Origin: Litoribacillus peritrichatus
GTDB lineage: Bacteria; Pseudomonadota; Gammaproteobacteria; Pseudomonadales; Litoribrevibacteraceae
Direction of reading: 5' to 3'
DNA length: 64,000 nucleotides
NCBI RefSeq assembly: GCF_039537985.1
Contig: NZ_BAABBN010000006.1
Coordinates: 57,714 to 121,713 of the forward strand
The notes under the pieces were generated by a model that saw only the letters and a program-made list of their open reading frames with translations, searched no databases and was not told the origin of the DNA. The position numbers and the translations under genes were made by a program. Of the stretch, positions 7,568 to 14,890 are shown in pieces (position 1 is the first letter of the stretch; each line of letters begins with the position of its first letter).

Positions 7568-8356
7568 TCAGCGCTGATTCGGCCAACGGAAGCCCGTTAA
7601 CCATTCGGGAAACACCTGCATTTTCGCATCTCCTCGGCTGGCACGGCTCATCGCCAAAAGACCTTGGGCACACGGCCCTTGTTTACCCTCCATCCACTGC
7701 GATTTTGTAGAAGAGGAGGACAGCCACACTCCGGCAACCAGGCGGGCATCACTTTCCGCCAGCGTCACCAATTCATTGAGTTTGCTCCATTTAGTCGCCA
7801 ACGGAGCAGGAAACGCCGCCGCAAACACATCACCATGCAGCAACAACGCCATAGCGCCTTGGTATTTCGAAGCCGTAAAGACCGTCACATCAGTCAAAGT
7901 CACCCCCGCCTGCTCCAGCAAACGAACGGGCTGTTGGTGGCCCAATAATGAAGCTTTGCCCAGCAAGGCGACCCGCTCGCCTTCCAGGCTGGCCAAGTGC
8001 TTTACAGAGCGGCTGCCTTTGACCAGCCAGCGCACCGTCAAAGGCTGGTTGCCCTCTGTATCCGCAACCATCCAAGGCATCCCGGCAGCAAGTGGACGCA
8101 CTTCAAACACCAGAGCCGCATCGCTCTTATCGGCACCGGTTTGGGAGATACGAACCGGGCAACCCCGGTCTGCCAGCCAATGACTAAACGCCTGCTGATG
8201 ATGAGGTTTCGCCCCACCGCCTTCATGAGGGCTAATCCACCACAAGGGCTTGGGCTCGACGATTTCCGAAGCAACCAAAGCCCCACCGGCCCACCATGCA
8301 CCCCACAAGCAAAGCGATATTCTGACCACCAAAGTCCTAACCATTGTTCTGATCAC
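7568..8356 (-). CDS. Putative exported PhnD-like substrate-binding protein
   Basis: A 262-residue protein with an N-terminal signal-like segment (about residues 1-29). Features typical of phosphate/phosphonate-type periplasmic binding domains follow: LASLEGERVALLGKASLLGH (hinge and strand region), then SKYQGAMALLLHGDVFAAAF, resembling the family's Ala-rich helix preceding the second lobe. It lacks an adjacent ABC permease or ATPase, so it may be an orphan sensor or binding domain rather than a transporter part. GTG at 8356 has an AGG upstream. It follows the lipoprotein gene by only 12 bases and the two are probably cotranscribed. Ligand unknown. Confidence 0.6.
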   Translation of the reverse strand: MIRTMVRTLVVRISLCLWGAWWAGGALVASEIVEPKPLWWISPHEGGGAKPHHQQAFSHWLADRGCPVRISQTGADKSDAALVFEVRPLAAGMPWMVADTEGNQPLTVRWLVKGSRSVKHLASLEGERVALLGKASLLGHQQPVRLLEQAGVTLTDVTVFTASKYQGAMALLLHGDVFAAAFPAPLATKWSKLNELVTLAESDARLVAGVWLSSSSTKSQWMEGKQGPCAQGLLAMSRASRGDAKMQVFPEWLTGFRWPNQR

Positions 8357-8368
8357 TCGACCTGCCGA

Positions 8369-8782
8369 CTATTCAACACCCAACGACTTTTTGGTAAATT
8401 CAGCACGAGCAAACCGAGCAACAACCCGATTGGCAGACTGCAGCAACGCGCGGTTCCGTTGCCCTTGAGCGTCCTCTTCCACAATCAGTTCAAACTCTTC
8501 TTCGGCCATGTTTTCATTCTCGTGCCGACATTTAATTCCGATGGTCTCTGCACTCGACGCCTGCCACAAGCATCGTAAAGCAGAGACCTGAGACTCCTTT
8601 GGGTAAAGTTCCCCCGTGCCATCAAACGCCACTTCAAGCCGCAGGTATTCATTGCTCGAAACCGTTTCGGCATCCCAGTTACCAGCAGCCGGATGGCCAC
8701 CGCATCCCACCAAAGTTGCTGCCACGCTGGCCGTTATCACACAGCCCAGTCTCTTTTTCATAGCCGTTGGTATTAGTTTCAT
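8369..8782 (-). CDS. Putative small lipoprotein
   Basis: About 137 residues. A lipoprotein signal is visible: MKKRLGCVITASVAATLVGC, with the lipobox LVGC placing the lipidated Cys about 27 residues from the chosen start. The mature part is acidic (AEEEFELIVEEDAQGQ) and contains two further Cys (LRCLW and IKCRH) that could form a disulphide. No family was recognised. The start at 8782 has a weak GGTGG upstream; the ATG at 8761 is an alternative. It heads a probable two-gene unit with the PhnD-like protein. Confidence 0.6.
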   Translation of the reverse strand: MKLIPTAMKKRLGCVITASVAATLVGCGGHPAAGNWDAETVSSNEYLRLEVAFDGTGELYPKESQVSALRCLWQASSAETIGIKCRHENENMAEEEFELIVEEDAQGQRNRALLQSANRVVARFARAEFTKKSLGVE

Positions 8783-9206
8783 ACGCACCACCCGGAAAAT
8801 TATATGGATACCCCAGACTAACAAAGCCACCCGGCGGCACAGCTGATATACATCAGCAATTCTCCGATAGAGCCCTTCGTGCAAAAATGTACAATCAATG
8901 AATTGTGCCTAAATTGAGAACCATTTCTTGCCCAAAGCATTTCAGTTATGGCATGGTAATCAAATACTTATTTAAACAGCTTTATTTCAGAAACCGTATT
9001 TAACAACCGAGTTTTAACAACCGAGTTTTAACAACCGAGATTAGCGACGAGTAATTCTGAGCTAACACCGTGTCGGCCGATTCCAGGTCATCCAAACTGA
9101 AACAGCGCCGCGCTTAGCTTTTAGAATTAGATGTACGTCCACCATCGGTAATACCTCCCGGGTCTTTGCAAGACGTGTGGATTTTTATTACCTGTCAGGA
9201 GACATC
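8783..9206. other. Intergenic region upstream of zwf
   Basis: About 420 bases without a supported gene between the divergent lipoprotein gene and zwf. It holds an inverted pair ACAAT/ATTGT at 8891-8906, the 14-base tandem repeat at about 9000-9040, and the zwf ribosome binding site AGGAGA (9197-9202). A HexR site could be expected by analogy with pseudomonads, but I could not identify one with confidence. Confidence 0.5.
9000..9040. repeat. 14-base tandem repeat, about three copies
   Basis: The unit TTAACAACCGAGTT is repeated almost three times in direct tandem about 170 bases upstream of zwf. The period is twice seven, like the heptamer arrays elsewhere in this window. It could carry repeated protein-binding sites, but no known operator was recognised. 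Confidence 0.8.
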
Positions 9207-10673
9207 ATGTCCTTACCAGCACAAGCGTTTGAGTTAGTTTTGTTTGGCGCAGCCGGCGATTTATCACTGCGTAAATTGTTTCCATCCCTGTATTGTTTAC
9301 ACCTCGACAACCGAATTCATCCGGACGGACGAATCATCGCCGTGGCGCGCCGCGATTATGACCGGGAAGGCTTCCTTGAACTGCTCAAATCCTCCCTTGA
9401 AGAATTTCTGGCCGATGGCCTTTTCGATGAAGACACCTGGAAAAGTTTTTCAAAGCGGGTCAGCTACGCTCAGATGGACATCACCGACCCCGTCAGCTAT
9501 CAGGACCGACTCAAGCATTACTTAACCAATCCGGACGTGGCGAAAGTTTATTATCTGGCCACACACAGCGACTTATACGGCACCATATGCCAACACCTGT
9601 ACAGCCATCAGCTGTTAAAAGGCGATGCTCGTGTGGTTCTGGAAAAGCCCATTGGCATGAACCACCAAAGTGCCTTACAAGTCTGTAAAGAAGTGGACAA
9701 ATACTGCAACGAAGAGCAGATCTACCGGATTGATCACTATCTGGGCAAAGAAACCGTCCAAAATCTGTTAGCACTGCGTTTTGCCAATTCCATTTTTGAA
9801 CACCAGTGGAATCAGCGCTACATTGATCACATCCAGATCTCCATCAGTGAAACACTGGGCGTGGAACAACGTGCCGGCTTTTATGAATCCGCCGGAGCCA
9901 TGCGGGATATGGTGCAGAACCACCTACTGCAACTGCTTTGTATGGTGGCGATGGAACCTCCGGCTCAGCTCGATGCTGAGTCTATTCGCGATGAAAAAGT
10001 TAAGATCCTGAAAGCCCTTAAACCTCTGGTTGGTGAGCACATCAGTGAAAACGTGGTTCGGGGACAGTATCAGGAAGGGTCCCGTAATGGCCAACCCACC
10101 AAAGCCTACCGCGATGAAGAAGGCGTCGACCCCCACAGTGACACCGAAACCTTCGTGGCCATGAAAGTTGAAATCGACAACTGGCGTTGGGCCGGCACCC
10201 CGTTTTATTTAAGAACCGGTAAACGCTTACCCGACCGGGCCTGTGAGATTGTCGTGCAATTTAAAGAAGTGCCGCATTCAGTCTTCGAGCTTCAACATGC
10301 CTCCGCCATGGCAAATAAACTAATCTTTAGACTACAACCGGACGATGGCATTAAATTGCAATTGTGTGAAAAGCGGGTGGGCAAAGGCATGAGTGTCAAG
10401 CCTGTGCTGCTTAGCCTGACCGCAGAACACGCCAAAAAAGATCGCGTCCCTGATGCCTACGAACGATTACTGGCCGACGCCATCGAAGGCAACCCCACTT
10501 TGTTTCTGCGTGAGGATGAACTACTCACCGCCTGGAAGTGGATTGATCCGATTCTTCAATCCTGGCAACAAAGCGGGGCTCGTCCCGAATTTTACCACGG
10601 CGGCGTGTGGGGGCCGGCGGCCGCCACGCTGTTACTCGCAAAAGACGGTCGCCTCTGGCAAGAAAGTCATTAA
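9207..10673 (+). CDS. zwf: Glucose-6-phosphate 1-dehydrogenase
   Basis: A 488-residue enzyme of normal family length that oxidises glucose-6-phosphate to 6-phosphogluconolactone with NAD(P). The nucleotide-binding GAAGDL (residues 14-19) lies in the N-terminal Rossmann fold. The active-site signature RIDHYLGK is at about 174-181, with the catalytic His within it. The start at 9207 follows AGGAGA closely. It is the first gene of zwf-pgl-edd-eda, all on one strand with short spacers, so the operon carries glucose-6-phosphate to pyruvate and glyceraldehyde-3-phosphate by the Entner-Doudoroff route. Confidence 0.96.
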   Translation: MSLPAQAFELVLFGAAGDLSLRKLFPSLYCLHLDNRIHPDGRIIAVARRDYDREGFLELLKSSLEEFLADGLFDEDTWKSFSKRVSYAQMDITDPVSYQDRLKHYLTNPDVAKVYYLATHSDLYGTICQHLYSHQLLKGDARVVLEKPIGMNHQSALQVCKEVDKYCNEEQIYRIDHYLGKETVQNLLALRFANSIFEHQWNQRYIDHIQISISETLGVEQRAGFYESAGAMRDMVQNHLLQLLCMVAMEPPAQLDAESIRDEKVKILKALKPLVGEHISENVVRGQYQEGSRNGQPTKAYRDEEGVDPHSDTETFVAMKVEIDNWRWAGTPFYLRTGKRLPDRACEIVVQFKEVPHSVFELQHASAMANKLIFRLQPDDGIKLQLCEKRVGKGMSVKPVLLSLTAEHAKKDRVPDAYERLLADAIEGNPTLFLREDELLTAWKWIDPILQSWQQSGARPEFYHGGVWGPAAATLLLAKDGRLWQESH

Positions 10674-10699
10674 TACAAAATGGCTGGGAGAGTTAGCAA

Positions 10700-11398
10700 A
10701 TGAAGCTGCATGAACAAATTTACCAAACACACCGAGAGTTGATTGAAAGCCTGACCTTACAACTGGCGGACCATCTGCGAGGGGCCATTGAACACCACGG
10801 CAACATCAGCTTTGTGGTCAGTGGCGGCAACACCCCAAAACCACTGTACAAACAATTGAGTCAGCAACATCTGGCGTGGGATCACGTAACCATTTGCCCT
10901 TCGGATGAGCGATGGGTGGCCACAGATCACGACGACAGCAACTACAAGATGCTGAAAAACACACTGTTGCAGAACGCCGCCGACAAGGCATCGTTGTTAA
11001 GCCTCAAGTCGGATCAGGCGTTCAGCGATGCCGCCATGAGTCTCACCCCTGCGGTTCAGGCCTTATCCAAGCCATTAAATATAGTGTTACTGGGAATGGG
11101 GGATGACGGTCACATTGCTTCGTTATTTCCCGATGCCAATGAATTGGAGCACGCATTATCGGCGCCGCTTTCTGAGCCGGTTTCAACCATTCAATCCGAG
11201 TCCAAAGGGGCGCGGGTCACTTTAACCTTACCCACGTTATTAAATGCCGAACACATTTTTTTGTTGTTCACCGGCAATGAAAAGTGGCACGTCTACAAAA
11301 AAGCCAAAGAATCGCCCAGCAGCTTATCATTACCCATCGGCCATTTACTGCACAAAGCAACATGCCCTCTGACCGTATGTTGGAGTCCCGATGTTTAA
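10700..11398 (+). CDS. pgl: 6-phosphogluconolactonase
   Basis: A 232-residue protein of the DevB/Pgl family, hydrolysing 6-phosphogluconolactone to 6-phosphogluconate. Conserved blocks are visible: SGGNTPKPLYKQL near residue 42, the CPSDERWVATDHDDSNYKM region (about 66-84) and LLGMGDDGHIASLFPDA (about 131-147), which carries the catalytic His. GGGAGAG precedes the ATG. It begins 26 bases after zwf and ends 14 bases before edd, consistent with one transcript. Confidence 0.95.
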   Translation: MKLHEQIYQTHRELIESLTLQLADHLRGAIEHHGNISFVVSGGNTPKPLYKQLSQQHLAWDHVTICPSDERWVATDHDDSNYKMLKNTLLQNAADKASLLSLKSDQAFSDAAMSLTPAVQALSKPLNIVLLGMGDDGHIASLFPDANELEHALSAPLSEPVSTIQSESKGARVTLTLPTLLNAEHIFLLFTGNEKWHVYKKAKESPSSLSLPIGHLLHKATCPLTVCWSPDV

Positions 11399-11412
11399 GG
11401 AACTCAGATAAT

Positions 11413-13263
11413 ATGAACAACCTCATGCAAACCGTGAATCCCGTCGTTCAGGAAGTGACCGACACCATCATTGAACGCAGCAGCACCAGCCGAACTCGCT
11501 ACTTGAGTCAGATGCGCAGCCAGGCACAATTAAAACCCCACCGATCACAACTGAGCTGCACCAACCTTGCCCACAGCTTTGCTGCCTCGGACGAAGAAGA
11601 AAAAATCATACTCAAGCAGGCACACAGCAAGGCCAACATCGCCATTGTTACCGCCTACAACGACATGCTATCGGCTCACCAACCTTTGCAACATTACCCG
11701 GAACTGATCAAACAAACGCTGTTAAAACTGGGCCATACCGCTCAGGTAGCAGGCGGCGTTCCAGCGATGTGCGATGGCATCACCCAAGGTCAGCCGGGCA
11801 TGGAATTATCTTTGTTCAGCCGGGATACCATCGCCCTTTCCACAGCTGTGGCGTTGTCCCACAATGTGTTTGATGGCACCTTATGCTTAGGGGTGTGCGA
11901 CAAAATTATACCTGGCTTGCTCATGGCGGCCCTACGCTTTGGGCATTTACCCACTATTTTCGTCCCTGCCGGGCCCATGGGCTCTGGCATCAGCAATTCG
12001 GAAAAGGCCAAAACCCGTCAGCTGTTTGCCGAAGGCAAAGCCTCACAAGAAGAATTATTAGACTCAGAGTCCAAGTCGTACCACAGTGCAGGCACCTGTA
12101 CTTTTTACGGTACGGCCAATACCAACCAGATGCTGATGGAAGTGATGGGCTTACACCTCCCGGATTCGGCGTTCACACCGCCGGACTCAGGTCTTCGCCA
12201 TGCTTTCATTGAACAAGCCGCAAAGCGTATCTCCGAAATTACCGGCCTCAGTAACCACTACACACCCGTTGCCGATGTCGTATCAGAAAAAACCATTGTA
12301 AATGCCATGGTCACCTTGATGGCGACTGGCGGATCAACCAACTTAATCATCCACTTAACCGCCATCGCCCGTTGTGCCGGTATTCACATTACCCTGGACG
12401 ACTTCGATAAACTCTCTTCCGTGGTGCCACTCATCGCCCGGGTTTATCCCAATGGTCAAGCCGACGTCAACCAATTCCATCATGCGGGCGGCACCAGCCG
12501 GGTCATCCATGAATTATTGGCCGCAGACTTATTGCATGATGACGTCACCACTGTTGTTGGCGATACGCTACGAGATTACGCCCGACGCGCAGCACTGAAG
12601 AGTCAAACCATCGTCTACCACTCGCCCCCGTCCGACACCGACAACGCCAATACAACTGGAAACGATATTATCCGCAGCGCCGATGCCCCCTTTGATGCCA
12701 TTGGCGGGATCAAACGGCTGAAGGGTAACCTGGGGGATGCCATCATCAAAGTTTCCGCCGTACCGAAAGAACAGTGGGTCATCAAGGCTCCTGCGCGCGT
12801 TTTTCATGATCAGGCCGACTTCATTAAAGCCTTCCATGACGAGCAACTCACGGGTGACTTCATCGCCGTAGTGCGCTTTCAGGGGCCAAAAGCGAACGGA
12901 ATGCCCGAGCTGCATAAACTGATGCCCTTGTTAGGCAGTCTTCAGGACAAAGGTCAGAAAGTCGCGTTAGTCACGGACGGTCGATTGTCCGGCGCATCGG
13001 GTAAAGTACCTGCCGCGCTGCACATTTGTCCGGAAGCCATGCAACTGGGGCCGATCAGCCAAATTCAGGAAGGCGACATGATAGAACTGGATTGCCATCA
13101 GGGAGTTCTCAAAGTCACCGGCTGCGATCTCAGCACCCGACCATTTGCGCAACCCCCCTCGGGTCACGTTCAGGGCGTTGGCCGAGAACTGTTTTCCGTA
13201 TTCCGACACTCCGTCGGGCCAACCAGCCAAGGAGCAATCAGCATCCAATGGGAAGAAGCATAA
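11413..13263 (+). CDS. edd: Phosphogluconate dehydratase (Entner-Doudoroff)
   Basis: A 616-residue member of the IlvD/Edd family, converting 6-phosphogluconate to 2-keto-3-deoxy-6-phosphogluconate. The iron-sulphur cluster ligands typical of the family are present, including Cys162 (GVCDKIIPG) and Cys229 (GTCTFYGTANTNQM). The C-terminal VTDGRLSGASGKVPAALH segment is characteristic of Edd rather than IlvD. The ATG at 11413, preceded by AAGGAA, is favoured; an upstream in-frame start would overlap pgl by over 100 bases. Third gene of the operon. Confidence 0.95.
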   Translation: MNNLMQTVNPVVQEVTDTIIERSSTSRTRYLSQMRSQAQLKPHRSQLSCTNLAHSFAASDEEEKIILKQAHSKANIAIVTAYNDMLSAHQPLQHYPELIKQTLLKLGHTAQVAGGVPAMCDGITQGQPGMELSLFSRDTIALSTAVALSHNVFDGTLCLGVCDKIIPGLLMAALRFGHLPTIFVPAGPMGSGISNSEKAKTRQLFAEGKASQEELLDSESKSYHSAGTCTFYGTANTNQMLMEVMGLHLPDSAFTPPDSGLRHAFIEQAAKRISEITGLSNHYTPVADVVSEKTIVNAMVTLMATGGSTNLIIHLTAIARCAGIHITLDDFDKLSSVVPLIARVYPNGQADVNQFHHAGGTSRVIHELLAADLLHDDVTTVVGDTLRDYARRAALKSQTIVYHSPPSDTDNANTTGNDIIRSADAPFDAIGGIKRLKGNLGDAIIKVSAVPKEQWVIKAPARVFHDQADFIKAFHDEQLTGDFIAVVRFQGPKANGMPELHKLMPLLGSLQDKGQKVALVTDGRLSGASGKVPAALHICPEAMQLGPISQIQEGDMIELDCHQGVLKVTGCDLSTRPFAQPPSGHVQGVGRELFSVFRHSVGPTSQGAISIQWEEA

Positions 13264-13285
13264 ACGCCGCTAAGGAAGCACGCAT

Positions 13286-13921
13286 ATGAGCAACAGTTTC
13301 AAGCAACTCATCGAACAATACAGCCCGGAGTCCAAACCGGTTTTACCCGTCATAGTGATCGAAGACATTGAACACGCCGTTCCCTTGGCTCATGCACTGG
13401 TGAATGGCGGTATTCATTTTCTTGAAATCACCCTGCGCACAGAACACGGGCTGGAAGCCATTAGACGCATCAAACAAGAAGTCCCCCATGCCTGTGTCGG
13501 GGCCGGAACCGTCACCAACGAACGTGATTTTGAAAACTGTCTCGATGCAGGCGCCGAATTTTTAATCAGCCCGGGGATCACACCAACACTGGCCAAATAC
13601 GCAGAGGACACTCCGGTGCCCTATTTGCCCGGCATCGCCTCAGCGTCCGAGTTGATGCTGGCCCAGGAATACGGGCTGAACGAACTCAAGTTTTTCCCGG
13701 CGGAGCAAGCCGGCGGAGTCAAAATGCTTAAAGCGCTGTCCGCGCCTTTTCCTGATATCCGATTTTGCCCAACCGGTGGCATCAACGCCGATAACGCCAA
13801 ACAATACCTGACACTCAACAGCGTCATGGCGGTGGGAGGCAGCTGGATTTGCCCTTCTGAGCTTATTCAAGCCAACCAATGGCAAGCCATTACCGATTTA
13901 TGTTTACTCAGCCATCGCTGA
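13286..13921 (+). CDS. eda: KDPG/KHG aldolase
   Basis: A 211-residue class I aldolase that cleaves 2-keto-3-deoxy-6-phosphogluconate to pyruvate and glyceraldehyde-3-phosphate. The catalytic residues align with E. coli Eda: Glu47 and Arg51 in FLEITLRTEHGL, and the Schiff-base Lys135 in GLNELKFFPAE. GAGTVTNE and SPGITP also match. AAGGA lies upstream of the ATG at 13286. It is the last gene of the operon and is followed by a GC-rich inverted repeat at 13931-13960. Confidence 0.96.
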   Translation: MSNSFKQLIEQYSPESKPVLPVIVIEDIEHAVPLAHALVNGGIHFLEITLRTEHGLEAIRRIKQEVPHACVGAGTVTNERDFENCLDAGAEFLISPGITPTLAKYAEDTPVPYLPGIASASELMLAQEYGLNELKFFPAEQAGGVKMLKALSAPFPDIRFCPTGGINADNAKQYLTLNSVMAVGGSWICPSELIQANQWQAITDLCLLSHR

Positions 13922-13930
13922 TTCCAGCTT

Positions 13931-13960
13931 CGCCGGAGTTTAATATTCTCTGCTCCGGCG
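13931..13960 (+). terminator. Inverted repeat after eda, weak terminator candidate
   Basis: CGCCGGAG (13931-13938) and its exact complement CTCCGGCG (13953-13960) lie ten bases after the eda stop codon. The loop is 14 bases and no T tract follows, so Rho-independent termination would be weak; it could instead stabilise the 3' end. Confidence 0.45.
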
Positions 13961-14131
13961 TGTATTCCAAAACCATTCAGAACTATCACTCCGGTCATTG
14001 CAAAGCGTGAGTGATCTCCCGAAATATTCAAGACCGTTTCGTTCCAAAACCCCCATCGTTTCACCCTCACATCCTTCATCGTCGTACATATAAATCACTC
14101 AGCCACCACCTATACGGATTCATCCAAAGCA

Positions 14132-14145
14132 TTGATCCAGATCAA
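14132..14145. promoter_or_regulatory. FNR/Anr binding site upstream of nrdGD
   Basis: TTGATCCAGATCAA is a perfect match to the FNR/Anr consensus TTGATNNNNATCAA. It lies about 110 bases before the nrdG start, a position suited to activation of the anaerobic ribonucleotide reductase when oxygen is low. Confidence 0.85.
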
Positions 14146-14254
14146 TCACTTTGACTGGCAACCCACACCAAACACAATATATTGTATCTAAACACAAACA
14201 CACCACACCATATATAGACATATATTATTTATGGGTATTTGAAGGACGTATCCA

Positions 14255-14890
14255 ATGGAACTCGATCATCTGATTTATCCCTCGACGGAACATCAACCAA
14301 TTCGAACCACCAAACCACATCCTCAGGCGCCCGAGTTTCACCACCAAAAAGTGAAGGAAAAACCCTTCAACAGCTCTCAAGCCCAAATCGTATTTCAGGA
14401 ATTACCTGAACACATTTCACTGGCCTATACCATTTATGGCTGCCCTTTGGCCTGCAAAGGTTGCCACAGTGAAGACACTTGGGACAAACGTCAGGGCCAC
14501 GCATTGTCCGATCAATCATTTACTGAAGATTTGGTCACTTATCAGGGCTTAATCAATGCCGTGGTTTTTTTTGGTGGCGAATGGCATCCATTGGCATTGC
14601 AGGCCAAGTTAAAAATTGCTCAGGCCCATGGCCTGAAAACCTGTTTATACACTGGGCTTGATTCAGTCTCCCGACTATTAAAGCCCCATCTGGATTTCGT
14701 CAAAACCGGTCGCTGGATTCCTGAGTTGGGCGGATTAGATGCAACCACGACCAATCAAAAATTTCTGAAACTGGAGCACGGAGAAGTGGTTGAAGACCTT
14801 ACTCACTGCTTCAGAAAATCCTCAAACAACATCAATTCAACCCCATATTTGACTAACACGCACCAAGGAGTCACTCATGCTTCGGCTTAA
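14255..14890 (+). CDS. nrdG: Anaerobic ribonucleotide reductase activating protein (radical SAM)
   Basis: A 211-residue radical-SAM activase that installs the glycyl radical on NrdD. The cluster-binding CX3CX2C motif is at Cys63, Cys67 and Cys70 (YGCPLACKGCHSEDTW). A Gly-Gly-Glu (FFGGEWHP) SAM-binding element follows. The roughly 45 residues ahead of the core are longer than in E. coli NrdG (154 residues). AAGGA precedes the ATG. Its 3' end overlaps the nrdD start by 14 bases. The order nrdG-nrdD is reversed relative to E. coli. Confidence 0.92.
   Translation: MELDHLIYPSTEHQPIRTTKPHPQAPEFHHQKVKEKPFNSSQAQIVFQELPEHISLAYTIYGCPLACKGCHSEDTWDKRQGHALSDQSFTEDLVTYQGLINAVVFFGGEWHPLALQAKLKIAQAHGLKTCLYTGLDSVSRLLKPHLDFVKTGRWIPELGGLDATTTNQKFLKLEHGEVVEDLTHCFRKSSNNINSTPYLTNTHQGVTHASA

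Larger units (their letters stand above)
13922..14254. other. Intergenic region between eda and nrdG
   Basis: About 330 bases with no gene. It contains the post-eda inverted repeat and, near its right end, the FNR/Anr box at 14132-14145 followed by an A/T-rich stretch with two close TATAT runs leading to the nrdG ribosome binding site AAGGA. Confidence 0.6.

Noticed and set aside
8885..9176. HexR operator upstream of zwf
   Set aside because: Expected by analogy with pseudomonads, but no TTGT-N7/8-ACAA site was convincing; the inverted ACAAT/ATTGT pair is in the wrong orientation and far from zwf.
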